From contig CAINOB010000002.1 in NCBI GenBank assembly GCA_903851365.1, forward strand, positions 138,051 through 202,050: a DNA stretch of 64,000 bases, in the 5' to 3' direction. The stretch is from an uncultured Bacteroidota bacterium. Its GTDB lineage: Bacteria; Bacteroidota; Bacteroidia; Bacteroidales; UBA12481. Under the pieces are notes generated by a model, which saw only the letters and a program-made list of their open reading frames with translations, was not told the origin of the DNA and searched no databases. This document shows, one piece after another, positions 1-9,300 of the stretch. The position numbers and the translations under genes are program-made. How positions within the stretch are numbered: position 1 is the stretch's first letter; the number at the start of each line of letters is the position of its first letter.

Positions 1-1
1 G

Positions 2-1525
2 AAATCGGGAGGTCATCTGGTTATCACCGCCGGCAGCCTCGAAAGTTTGCCCGGTGGATTGTCGGGATTAATTGCTGGCAAAGGTGGCTTCAATGTGGAG
101 GTCAATTCATTAGTAAAAGTTAATGGTACCGATTTGAAAGAATCTTCTGCTTTTCAGGTGAAGGAACTCGTTTTGCCGGCAGGTACAAGAACTCTGGCAT
201 CCTCCGGTAACAGGCCACTGGTGGTTGAACTGGGGGTGGGACAAGGAAAAATTACTGTTTTTGCATCGCCTTTCGGACTGGGCCAAAACCCTGTTGGCCT
301 GCCTAAATCCACTGTTGACGTCGCACTAAAAACCCCGTTTCCTCTACTGAACCATGTAAGATTCATTCTCGATGATATATTCAGCACGGTCAAAATATTT
401 GAAGCCGGGGCCGATCTGAGTGTAATAACCGACCGAAAGGGAGTAGGTGAATTTACCGTTTCCCTAACGAATAATTCCTGGCTTGAGAAACCTTTTCAGA
501 TCACCTCAAAAGCTGGCAAAATTCTGAGAATTACCGAACTGCCCCTGGATTGTTCAGAACAGAAAGCTATCGGATTTCAGCCAAAAAGTGTATCAACTGT
601 GGCCGGAAGGAATACGGGTAAAACGATAGCTGGCGGTGATATCCGGATCTTCAATATCAAAATGGAAGAGAAAGATATCGAGGATATGCCTTATATCCGT
701 CCAGAGCCCAATCCGGTGAACCAGGGGTTAACCCTCAGGAATATTTCATCGGTGAAAGAGGAGATCCTGCTACGTCCTACTTTTTCCCAACATTTCGACA
801 GGGTACTCATCGACTGGAAATATCTGCAGCAAAAGGACGACTCGACTCTGGCCATTGAAGCAGGATGGATCAAGCGGCAGGGCTTAAAGATAGCGGTGGA
901 TTTTTCATCCGGATTGAACCTTTTTCCTGATCTGCGGCTGGTGAAAAACGATACGCTGGAGTATGACCGGAGTATGGAGATCATCAGATCGGTAATTGAT
1001 AAAATGGCCCTGCTGAGTGTTAGCGATTTGGTTTTAACCACCCATCGCGGCATAGAAAATAATTTCACTGGCGAGCAATTCAGTGAATCCATGAATCAAA
1101 CCCTCAGGGATCTTTGTCGGTATGCAGCTAAGCTGAACATCAATGTTAACCTTAAAATGACCACCGGCAGGAACTCCATGAATCTGGAAAAATCAGCAGC
1201 GCTGGCAAAATCTGTCGGTGAGCCCAACCTGTTTGTCGCCCCGTCGGCAGCAATTATTTTAAGCAATCCCGACCAGGTGAGTAAGGATCTCGCCATACTG
1301 AAAGGGTTGAAATACAGGATGCTGTTCGTTGCTGCACCTGAAAGGGATCTATACGGAAGCCTCTGGAACGTCAACAACCCTATAACAGGTTGGTCCGATT
1401 TAAAAACCCTTAAATTGCTGCTTTCAGCGAATCCGGAAAGCTCGCTCATTTTGGATGGCATTTACAACAGTCAGGATGAGGAATATCTGGATGTGACTGC
1501 TATCGATAATATTCAAAACAAATGA
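2..1525 (+). CDS. C-terminal part of a large protein of unknown function, 5' end outside window
   Basis: The frame is open from base 2 with no stop; the first start-like codon is a TTG at 47 that is not preceded by any break, so the gene almost certainly begins upstream of the window. About 507 residues are visible. The first part is rich in short beta strands and resembles a beta-sandwich. From roughly residue 265 on, strand-like segments (DRVLIDW, KIAVDF, SDLVLTTHRG, NINVNLKM, NLFVAPS) alternate with helices, which suggests a TIM-barrel of the sugar-isomerase/endonuclease-IV type; this is inference. No catalytic motif is recognised and the product cannot be named. The stop overlaps the next start (ATGA at 1522), so it is probably translated together with the EamA exporter. 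Confidence 0.7.
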   Translation, partial: KSGGHLVITAGSLESLPGGLSGLIAGKGGFNVEVNSLVKVNGTDLKESSAFQVKELVLPAGTRTLASSGNRPLVVELGVGQGKITVFASPFGLGQNPVGLPKSTVDVALKTPFPLLNHVRFILDDIFSTVKIFEAGADLSVITDRKGVGEFTVSLTNNSWLEKPFQITSKAGKILRITELPLDCSEQKAIGFQPKSVSTVAGRNTGKTIAGGDIRIFNIKMEEKDIEDMPYIRPEPNPVNQGLTLRNISSVKEEILLRPTFSQHFDRVLIDWKYLQQKDDSTLAIEAGWIKRQGLKIAVDFSSGLNLFPDLRLVKNDTLEYDRSMEIIRSVIDKMALLSVSDLVLTTHRGIENNFTGEQFSESMNQTLRDLCRYAAKLNINVNLKMTTGRNSMNLEKSAALAKSVGEPNLFVAPSAAIILSNPDQVSKDLAILKGLKYRMLFVAAPERDLYGSLWNVNNPITGWSDLKTLKLLLSANPESSLILDGIYNSQDEEYLDVTAIDNIQNK

Positions 1526-2400
1526 TCTGGAAGAAGCGCAGGTTTCAGTTTTTCATCTTATTTCTCCTGGCCTTTATCTGGGGAAGTTCCTATATCCTGA
1601 TGAAAACCGGTTTAAAAAGTTTCTCGCACAATCAGGCGGCGGCGGTAAGGATTGTGCTGGCTTCCAGCGTGCTGATGCCAATATCGATAAAAAACCTTAA
1701 GTTTCTGAAAAAGAAGGATGTGCCTGGATTGCTCATTGCAGGGTTTTGCGGAAGCTTCATTCCGGCTTTCCTTTTCACTCTGGCTCAAACCCGTATCGAA
1801 AGTTCCCTGGCTGGCATGCTCAATTCACTCACCCCGGTGTTTACTATGTTGGTCGGGATACTTTTTTTCAAGGCCAAAACCGGATGGATGCAAATCCTTG
1901 GTCTCCTGCTGGGACTGTCGGGAGCGGTTTGGCTGATCTCGCTCGGTGAAGGGGTATCACTGGGAAACATCAATCCATATGCCTTGTTTATCGTTTTGGC
2001 TACACTCATTTATGGCTTCAATGTGAATGTTGTCAAAACCAGGCTGACGCACCTGACGGGTGCTCAGATCACTTCACTTTCATTCATGTTCCTCTGGCTT
2101 CCGGCAGTGATTTTCTTACTAACCACTGATTTCCATCCGGTATTTGAACATTCCGGCTGGCCCTGGCATTTTGCGGCCCTGGCCACGCTGGGCATCGTGG
2201 GCACTGCCTTAAGCATGCTGATGCAGAATAGCCTGATACGATATACGACCGCTGTATTTGCCACCTCAGTTTCCTATATCATACCCATTTTTGCCATCAG
2301 CTGGGGGATGCTCGACGGTGAGCATATTTCCCTGCTGCAAATCGCCTGCATGGGAATCATACTGCTCGGCGTTTACCTGATTAACCGGGTTACCGTATAG
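1522..2400 (+). CDS. EamA/DMT-family inner-membrane transporter
   Basis: The 292-residue protein has about ten hydrophobic helices arranged as two homologous halves, the usual architecture of drug/metabolite exporters (EamA family, typically 280-310 residues). The N-terminal helix carries the family-typical FIWGSSYILMK stretch, and the end of each half has the characteristic Gly-rich helices (ILGLLLGLSGAVWL near residue 125, ACMGIILLGVYLI near the C-terminus). Substrate cannot be told from sequence; family members export amino acids, purines or other small metabolites. The ATG overlaps the upstream stop (ATGA), pointing to translational coupling with the truncated gene before it. A new promoter-like box lies just after its stop, so it is probably not in one unit with yedF-selD. 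Confidence 0.88.
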   Translation: MIWKKRRFQFFILFLLAFIWGSSYILMKTGLKSFSHNQAAAVRIVLASSVLMPISIKNLKFLKKKDVPGLLIAGFCGSFIPAFLFTLAQTRIESSLAGMLNSLTPVFTMLVGILFFKAKTGWMQILGLLLGLSGAVWLISLGEGVSLGNINPYALFIVLATLIYGFNVNVVKTRLTHLTGAQITSLSFMFLWLPAVIFLLTTDFHPVFEHSGWPWHFAALATLGIVGTALSMLMQNSLIRYTTAVFATSVSYIIPIFAISWGMLDGEHISLLQIACMGIILLGVYLINRVTV

Positions 2401-2405
2401 TTGCC

Positions 2406-2413
2406 TACCTTTG
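2406..2413 (+). promoter_or_regulatory. -7 promoter box upstream of yedF-selD
   Basis: TACCTTTG matches the Bacteroidota -7 consensus TAnnTTTG and sits 28 bp before the yedF start. No good -33 TTTG is visible at 19-21 bp spacing, so this call rests on the -7 box alone. Confidence 0.5.
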
Positions 2414-2440
2414 CCTCCCTTAATTTATTAGCCATAGCCG

Positions 2441-3046
2441 ATGAAAACCGTTGATGCAAAGGGGCTGAAATGCCCGATGCCACTGATCATGACCAAGAGG
2501 GCATTGCTGGAAATTGATCAGGACGAAACGCTGGAAATACTGATTGATAATGATATTTCAGTTAAAAATGTGAGCCGTTTTCTGGAGGAGCACCAGATGA
2601 AAGTGAGCACAGTGAAGCAGGGTGAATTGTACCGGCTTACCGTGAGCAAGACAGGAGCGATTACCGAGCAGACCCGGACCGAGGAGTATTGTGAAATTGC
2701 CCCGGTGGAAGCTTCAGATTATCTGGTCAGTTTTCAGAAAAACATTAAGGGAGATTCTGATGAACTGGGACCGCGACTGATGCAACTGTTTATAAATACC
2801 TTGCCTGATATTGATCAAAAGCCCGGAACGCTGGTTTTCCTGAACAGCAGCATTTTCTATACGCTGAAGGATTCTCCTGTTCTGGAGCCATTGAAAAAGC
2901 TGGAAGAATCAGGCGTTAAAATTCTGGTTTGCGGTACCTGTCTCGATTTTTTCGGGAAACAGGAGGAACTTGCGGTCGGGATCATATCGAATATGTATGA
3001 GATCATGAACCTGATGTCGAAAGCTTCAAAGGTTCTTTATCCCTGA
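2441..3046 (+). CDS. yedF: YedF-like selenium-metabolism sulfurtransferase (TusA + DsrE-like domains)
   Basis: Residues 1-75 form a TusA/SirA-like domain with the diagnostic KGLKCPMPL motif (Cys11), the cysteine that carries persulfide or selenide in this family. Residues about 93-201 form a DsrE-like domain with CGTC (Cys164 and Cys167) followed by LDFFGK, as in proteins annotated as selenium-metabolism protein YedF; the 201-residue length fits. The protein probably handles sulfur or selenium in the cytosol and may deliver selenide to SelD. That role is inferred from the family and from the neighbour: selD starts at most a few bases after the yedF stop, so the two are co-transcribed. The start ATG at 2441 gives the TusA domain its normal N-terminus. 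Confidence 0.85.
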   Translation: MKTVDAKGLKCPMPLIMTKRALLEIDQDETLEILIDNDISVKNVSRFLEEHQMKVSTVKQGELYRLTVSKTGAITEQTRTEEYCEIAPVEASDYLVSFQKNIKGDSDELGPRLMQLFINTLPDIDQKPGTLVFLNSSIFYTLKDSPVLEPLKKLEESGVKILVCGTCLDFFGKQEELAVGIISNMYEIMNLMSKASKVLYP

Positions 3047-3049
3047 TTG

Positions 3050-4102
3050 ATGATGGAAACGTTTGATCTGTTAAGCACGGTGGAATACGGCGGATGTTCG
3101 GCCAAGCTGCCCGCCGCTGAGCTGAGCCGGGTACTGACTGGTTTGCCAACCACCCCGGATGAGAATATTTTGGTGGGCATTGATACGCATGATGATGCAG
3201 GGGTTTACCGTATCAGTGATGAGCTGGCCCTTATTCAGACCACCGATTTCTTTTCCCCGGTATGTTCCGATCCTTTTGATTTTGGCCAGATAGCTGCCGC
3301 CAATGCGCTGAGCGATGTGTACGCCATGGGGGGTGAGGTGATGAGTGCCCTGAATATTGTTGCCTTTCCGGCCAATGTTCCACTGGAGATCCTCCGGGAA
3401 ATTCTGCGTGGAGGCATTGAAAAGGTAAAGGAAGCGGGTGGAGTAATGCTGGGCGGACATACCATTGTTGATGAAGTGCCCAAATACGGTCTGGCTGTCA
3501 CCGGAACCATTCATCCTGATCGGATCGCCACGAATGCCGGGGCAAAAGCAGGGGATTTGCTGATTCTGACGAAGCCAATCGGCGCAGGCATAATCATGGC
3601 GGGAAAACGAATCGGAGAGGTTGAACAAGAACCTTATCAGGCTGTTCTCACCAGCATGAAGCAGCTCAATAAAGGGGGTGCTGAGGTTATGCGAAAATAC
3701 GGGGTGAACTGCGCGACAGATATCACCGGATTCGGACTGGCCGGACATGCCCTGAAAATGGGCAGTGCATCAGGAATGACGATAAAAATTTATGCCGATC
3801 AGGTGCCAACCTTTGAGGGCACAATGGAATTGCTGAATCTGGGTTGCATTCCGGGAGCCTGCTTTCGGAACCTGGAATTTGTGGAGACCGATGCCACTTT
3901 CAACGACGAACTGGACTATGAACGAAAAATGCTGGTGATGGATGCCCAGACATCCGGCGGCTTGCTGATCTGCTGCGATCGCCAACAAGTAACAGCAATG
4001 CTTCAAGACCTGACTGCCGCCGGATATTTGAGTTCCGTGGTGGTTGGAGAGGTGGAGCCTTTTTCGGGCAAACACCTCCATGTTACCAACCTATTGCTTT
4101 AA
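3050..4102 (+). CDS. selD: Selenide, water dikinase (selenophosphate synthetase)
   Basis: SelD makes selenophosphate from selenide and ATP, the selenium donor for selenocysteine, 2-selenouridine in tRNA, or selenium cofactors. The N-terminus has the glycine-rich catalytic loop YGGCSAK with the active-site cysteine and lysine spaced as in E. coli SelD (Cys17/Lys20); cysteine, not selenocysteine, is used. Further family signatures are GIDTHDDAGVY (metal/ATP-binding Asp residues), GGHTI, TDITGFGLAGHA and TSGGLL. Length (about 350 residues) is normal. The frame could start at TTG 3047, but two ATG codons at 3050 and 3053 follow at once; I chose 3050. It is coupled to yedF. Its 3' end overlaps a convergent lipoprotein gene by 12 bp. 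No selA, selB or tRNA-Sec is in this window. Confidence 0.95.
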   Translation: MMETFDLLSTVEYGGCSAKLPAAELSRVLTGLPTTPDENILVGIDTHDDAGVYRISDELALIQTTDFFSPVCSDPFDFGQIAAANALSDVYAMGGEVMSALNIVAFPANVPLEILREILRGGIEKVKEAGGVMLGGHTIVDEVPKYGLAVTGTIHPDRIATNAGAKAGDLLILTKPIGAGIIMAGKRIGEVEQEPYQAVLTSMKQLNKGGAEVMRKYGVNCATDITGFGLAGHALKMGSASGMTIKIYADQVPTFEGTMELLNLGCIPGACFRNLEFVETDATFNDELDYERKMLVMDAQTSGGLLICCDRQQVTAMLQDLTAAGYLSSVVVGEVEPFSGKHLHVTNLLL

Positions 4103-4660
4103 AAGGTAGGCAGTAACATCCGCATGTATAGTCACATCAAAGTGATAGGGATCAATCGCGGAACTTTGGGTACCTATCCACGTGACAGAAACCGTCCCGT
4201 CTCCGTCCAGAATGGTCGAAATATCTGCAAATGTTCCTTCATCGGGAATGGGTAAATCAACCAGAACTCCATTTTTAAGAGTTAATGAATTGAGGTTCCA
4301 TACAACCATTTTGCCGTTCGGGTTTTCAATAGTCCGATTTCCAATCATTAACGAGGATTCGGTAATGGTTACATCTCCTGGAAGTCCACTGGGAGTATAG
4401 GAAATCCCACTGGCTGTGATGTTTTTAATTTTCGCTTTATACTTGATCACGGTTGGATCAGTGGAAGGGTTAAAAGTCGAAGTGCCACCAAATGCATAAT
4501 CACCAGAAGAAGATTTAAGACCGGGTGTACTGCTTTTGACCTGCAGGTCGTTGGTGAAATCAACAGGTACCTTAACGGTGAGGGCGTCATTGATTTTCGA
4601 ACAGCTGCTGAACAAAATCAGACCCAGGGCCAAAACCAGTAAAATCGAACGAGTTTTCAT
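4091..4660 (-). CDS. Small secreted lipoprotein, unknown function
   Basis: The 189-residue product starts with a lipoprotein signal peptide ending in FSSC (lipid-attached Cys about residue 20). The mature part is rich in Ser/Thr/Gly and short beta strands and has no motif that I recognise; it may be a single beta-sandwich domain. The gene is convergent with selD and overlaps its 3' end by 12 bp, so it is not part of that operon. Upstream, on its promoter side, lies an AT-rich 90-bp gap shared with the divergent metal-efflux operon. Function unknown. Confidence 0.75.
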   Translation of the reverse strand: MKTRSILLVLALGLILFSSCSKINDALTVKVPVDFTNDLQVKSSTPGLKSSSGDYAFGGTSTFNPSTDPTVIKYKAKIKNITASGISYTPSGLPGDVTITESSLMIGNRTIENPNGKMVVWNLNSLTLKNGVLVDLPIPDEGTFADISTILDGDGTVSVTWIGTQSSAIDPYHFDVTIHADVTAYLLKQ

Positions 4661-4686
4661 AATCTTTTAGATTGTATTGTTGTTTT

Positions 4687-4703
4687 ATTGTAAATAGTAC
4701 AAT
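4687..4703. promoter_or_regulatory. Small inverted repeat in the divergent promoter region before the metal-efflux operon
   Basis: ATTGTA-(5 nt)-TACAAT is a perfect 6-bp inverted repeat in the 90-bp gap between the divergent lipoprotein gene and the His-rich/RND operon. It could be an operator for either side, but arms this short arise by chance in AT-rich sequence. Confidence 0.25.
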
Positions 4704-4754
4704 CATATATTACTGATTGTTTATTCATTAGTAAAAAAACTGCATATTTGCCCG

Positions 4755-5126
4755 ATGATTTTAGCTGTGCGATACCGGAAATATCTGTCCACCTTATTGC
4801 TGGTGCTGTTTTCACTGTATTATGTGAACATCACCTTCTTTCCGCATTCGCATATAGTGGGCAACCTGGTGATCACCCATTCGCACTTTTACAGGGGAGG
4901 TGTTACCACTGCCAGCCATCCCGGTCATACACATTCCGATTCCGCGCTGATCACAATTCAGCAATTATCATTATTTCTCACTGTTGCCGCGGCAGTTGTA
5001 TTTTTTCAGTTTGCGCTGAAGGTCTCCCGTAACCACTATTATGCGGTACTGGCCACCTTAAGAGGCAATCATTCGCAGGAGCCTATCATCCAGCTTCGGG
5101 CGCCCCCCGCCATCCTGTTCGCTTAA
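4755..5126 (+). CDS. His-rich small membrane protein, first gene of heavy-metal RND operon
   Basis: The 123-residue protein has two hydrophobic segments (about residues 10-28 and 68-88) flanking a histidine-rich loop with PHSH, THSH and HPGHTHSD, nine histidines within about 35 residues. If the loop faces the periplasm it would make a plausible metal-binding site. It is followed after 78 bp by an RND adaptor and then the heavy-metal pump, on the same strand. Similar small His-rich proteins often lead metal-efflux operons in Bacteroidota, but the role as metal sensor or chaperone is inference. The ATG at 4755 is chosen because it places the first hydrophobic segment at the N-terminus. The overlapping frame at 4748 is a shadow. 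Confidence 0.8.
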   Translation: MILAVRYRKYLSTLLLVLFSLYYVNITFFPHSHIVGNLVITHSHFYRGGVTTASHPGHTHSDSALITIQQLSLFLTVAAAVVFFQFALKVSRNHYYAVLATLRGNHSQEPIIQLRAPPAILFA

Positions 5127-5204
5127 TCCCATTTTTCTCAGTTTGCCAGATCGCGTTCCGCCAAAGTTGAACGGATCTCCTATTTAAAATTCAAATCGAA
5201 CAGG

Positions 5205-6311
5205 ATGAAAAACCTATTTATCATTCCGGCTTGCGTAGTTATATTAGTAGCCTGCAAGCCTGATCAAACCAAAAAAGACACTTCCGAAACTCCGGAAATT
5301 ACCATATCCGGTGACACAGTTATTATTCCCGGCCGTTCAGCAGTAGGCCGTAAAATCAAGCAACTCACGCTTCAACCGGAAAGCGTTATGGTACCTTATT
5401 CCACTACTGGTACGGTAAGAGCGATTCCGGAATGTATCGCCGACGTAGCAGTTCCGTTTGAAGGCCGGATAGTGGAATCATTTGTCAAAGCCGGTCAGAC
5501 CGTGAAAGCTGGTTCTCCGCTTTTTTCGATTCATTCGCCGGCATTTTTTGAAACCGTAAAATCTTATCTGCAGGCAAAACAAACGAAACAGGTTGCCGAG
5601 ATGAATTTACACCGTCAGCAGGATCTCGTAGATCACGGCGTTGGGGTGCAAAAGGAGCTCGACGAGGCTCGTCTGAATTTCGAAATTTCGAAGGGGCAGG
5701 TCGAAAACCTGATCGCTACCCTGGCGATATATAATGTGAATGCCGAGAAAACGGAGGTTGGAAAGCCCATGGTGGTGACCTCACCGATCAAGGGCGAAGT
5801 GGTTAAGAATTCAATCCGGGTAGGACAATATCTGAATGCAAATTCTGACCCGATGGTGTGTATTGCCGATCTGAAAAAAGTGTGGGTGATTGCCCAGGTG
5901 AAAGAGAGCAAGATGGGCCTGATTCAAAACCAGGATGAAGCGAAAATTACCATCGATGCCTATCCCAAGCAGGCTTTTTCCGGCTTTGTAAGCTATATCG
6001 GGAAAATATTGGATGAGAAAACACGGTCGCTCGAGGTAATCATTGAATGCGACAACGCAGAACAGTATCTCAAGCCGGGGACATTTACCATGGTTACCTT
6101 TCTTAATTCGCATCAGGAGGGGCTTGTGCTGCCTGCCACGGCGCTGGTTCAGGAGGAGGATCATGCCTATGTATACAAACGGACCGGTAACGAAAAGTTC
6201 GTCAAAACAGCGGTCAATGTTACTTCGGCCGGTGATGGCAAGGTGATCATTCTCGATGGGATAGCTGCAGGCGATACAGTCATCAGCGAAGGTTGCATTT
6301 ATCTACACTAA
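5205..6311 (+). CDS. Periplasmic adaptor (membrane fusion) lipoprotein of heavy-metal RND efflux pump
   Basis: The 368-residue product begins with a lipoprotein signal (LVAC, Cys17). The order of domains is that of the CusB/CzcB adaptors: a barrel-sandwich/lipoyl half (AVPFEGRIVESFVKAGQTVKAG), an alpha-helical hairpin (about residues 125-170, Gln/Glu-rich), the second lipoyl half (VTSPIKGEVVKNSIRVGQ), then beta-barrel and membrane-proximal domains. It links the inner-membrane pump encoded next (12 bp downstream) to the outer-membrane channel gene after that. No extra metal-binding His/Met N-terminal extension is visible. Specificity is inferred from the pump, which looks CzcA-like. Confidence 0.92.
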   Translation: MKNLFIIPACVVILVACKPDQTKKDTSETPEITISGDTVIIPGRSAVGRKIKQLTLQPESVMVPYSTTGTVRAIPECIADVAVPFEGRIVESFVKAGQTVKAGSPLFSIHSPAFFETVKSYLQAKQTKQVAEMNLHRQQDLVDHGVGVQKELDEARLNFEISKGQVENLIATLAIYNVNAEKTEVGKPMVVTSPIKGEVVKNSIRVGQYLNANSDPMVCIADLKKVWVIAQVKESKMGLIQNQDEAKITIDAYPKQAFSGFVSYIGKILDEKTRSLEVIIECDNAEQYLKPGTFTMVTFLNSHQEGLVLPATALVQEEDHAYVYKRTGNEKFVKTAVNVTSAGDGKVIILDGIAAGDTVISEGCIYLH

Positions 6312-6323
6312 ACCCTTACACTG

Positions 6324-9300
6324 ATGGAAAAATTTATAGAAGTGCTTATCCGCAGGCGCCTGTTAATAGCTGCCTGCTTTGTGCTGATCGCGGCCTTTGG
6401 TGTATATTCCTGGACCCGCCTGCCGGTTGATGCCTATCCTGACATTGCCGACGTTACGGTTCAGGTGGTTACCCAGGTGCCGGGACTGGCATCGGAAGAG
6501 ATTGAGCAGCAGATAACTATACCGATTGAACGGCAACTGAACGGGTTACCTGGTCTGCATACGATGCGCAGCAAAAATATGTTTGGCGTATCCACGATAT
6601 TGCTGGTTTTTGATGATGGCATCGATGATTACTGGGCACGTCAGCGAACCAAGGAACGGATTGAGGGGATCGGGCTGCCGTTTGATGCAAAACCGGAACT
6701 CAACCCGCTCACCTCTCCAACGGGTGAAGTTTGCCGATACGTTTTGGAGAGTAAAAATCATACCCTCCGCGAGCTTACCGATCTTCAGAAATGGGTGATC
6801 ATCCCCCGGCTCAAGCAGATCACCGGGGTAGCCGAGGTGAGTAATTTCGGCGGAATCACCACTCAGTTCCAGATTGAGATCGATCCGCGCAAGCTCGATA
6901 AATATCAGCTTTCATTGAGCGATGTTATCGGGCAGATCGAGAAAAACAGTGCAAATGCGGGAGGGAGTGTCATTACCCGCGGCGATCTTTCCTATGTGGT
7001 CAGGGGCATTGGCCTGATGAAGAATCTGGAGGATCTGGGCAAGGTAGTGGTGAAAACGCAAAATGGTTTTCCGGTATACCTGAACGACCTGGGAGAACTG
7101 AAATATGGGAACCTGGAGCGCAAGGGAATCCTAAGCTATACTGACCGCCAAACCAATTTTTCGGATGGCGTGGAGGGGAGCGTGCAGCTTTTGCGATACC
7201 AGAATCCGTCGGTGGTGCTTGATGGAGTGAGTGCCGCTATCGATGAGCTGAACAATGAAACGCTTCCGGAAGGGGTTCATATACACGTATTTATGGATAG
7301 GCGCAACCTGGTGGGCGCCACTTTGCATACCGTTTCCCACACGCTGCTGTTTGGCGTGTTTCTGGTGCTGGCGGTCCTGATCGTTTTTCTGGGCAACTGG
7401 CGCGGGGCGCTGCTGGTGGCCATTACCATTCCACTGGCTCTGCTGTTTGCGTTTATCCTGATGAACCTCACAGGGATCCCGGCCAACCTGCTGTCACTGG
7501 GTGCCATTGATTTCGGGATTATCGTGGAGGGATCGATCATCATGCTCGAAACGATCCTGAAAAAGCGCGAGGACCATCCTGGCGAATCGCTGATGATCGA
7601 TGATATTACTAAGCGCAGCGTGGCGGTTGCCAAGCCGATTTTTTTCTCGATGCTGATCATCATTATGGCCTATCTGCCATTGTTTGCCTTTGAAAGGATC
7701 GAAAAGAAAATGTTTACCCCGATGGCTTTCACGATTGGCTATGCGCTGATCGGAGCCATGATGGTGGCGCTGCTGCTGATCCCTGGACTGGCATTCGAAA
7801 TTTACCATAAACCCCGCAAGATTTATCATAACAAGTGGTTACATCATCTTTCGGAACAATATCTGAGCCGGATAAAAAAGATCATGCTCAAGCCCAAGCA
7901 GGTATTTATACCGCTGATTCTGATTCTCGTTACCACCGTCATTTTAAGCATCACTGTTGGGAAGGATTTTCTTCCGGCGCTGGATGAAGGATCGTTGTGG
8001 CTGCAGGTTCAGCTGCCGCCGGGAATAGCCCTGGAAAAATCAAAAGTAATGGCGGATACCCTGCGTAACCGGATCATGAAATATAAGGAAGTCACTTACG
8101 CGATGATTCAGGTTGGGCGCGACGATGAGGGCGTGGATCCGTTTTCGACCTCGCATATCGAATGCTCGGTGGGGTTAACGCCATACAAGGAGTGGCCGCG
8201 AGGCAAAAAGAAAAAGGACCTGATCGATGAAATCGCGAAGGACATGGCGGGTTTGCCGGGTTATCAGATAGGATTTTCGCAGCCCATCATCGATATGGTC
8301 ATGGATCAGATAGCCGGCTCACACAGCGATCTGGCTATAAAACTCTATGGCGAGGATCTTGGGGAGGCCCGCAGGATAGCTGGTGAAATTGCCACGATTA
8401 TCCGTCCGATACCGGGAGCTGCCGATGTGAATATCGAGCAGGAGCCACCGATGCCGCAGCTGCAGATACAAGCCGACCGAGATAAGATTGCCCAGTATGG
8501 ATTGAATGTTTCGGATGTGGCAGAACTGATTGAGGTCGCCATCGGCGGAAAGGCCATCTCCCAGATATTTATCGGGAACAAGGTTTACGATGTTATCTGC
8601 CGGTATAACGATGTCCATCGGAATACCCCTGAAGCCATTGGAGCCCTGATGCTTACTTCAGGAACGGGCGCAAAAATACCGTTGTCGCAGATTGCCGAAA
8701 TCAAGACCACACTGGGTCCCAGCATTATTAACAGGGAAAGTAACCACCGGTTTCTGACCGTTCGGGTAAACCTCCGGGGCCGCGATATGACCTCTTTTCT
8801 CGATGAGGCGCGCCGGAAAATCCAGGATGGGGTGAAATACGACCATAGCCAGTTCAGGATTCACTGGGGCGGGCAATTCGACAGCCAGAAAAGGGCTTAT
8901 GCCCGGTTGGCAGTTATTGTCCCTCTTGCACTGGCCCTGATGTTCCTGCTGCTATTTGGTACGTTTGGCATATTCAGACAGGCCGGGTTCCTGATCAGTC
9001 TCCTGCCCCTCTCGCTCTTTGGCGGAATGCTTGCTCTCAACATTACCGGGATGACTTTCAATGTGTCCTCAGCGGTTGGATTTATTGCCTTGTTTGGAGT
9101 GTTTATCCAGAATGGCGTGGTGATGATCACACGAATCAACCAGCTCAGGAAGAAGGGAATGGAACTCATGGAATCGGTTATACAGGGAACGATTCAGTGT
9201 TTCCGGCCAGTTCTGATTACGGCAACCGTGGCGATCATCGGACTGGTGCCGGCGTCGCTGTCGACCAATATCGGATCCGACGTTCAGCGGCCGCTGGCTA

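Noticed and set aside
3071-3748. Long antisense open frame (225 codons) opposite selD
   Set aside because: selD is a full, motif-confirmed gene; the antisense frame has no recognisable domain or start context and is a composition shadow.
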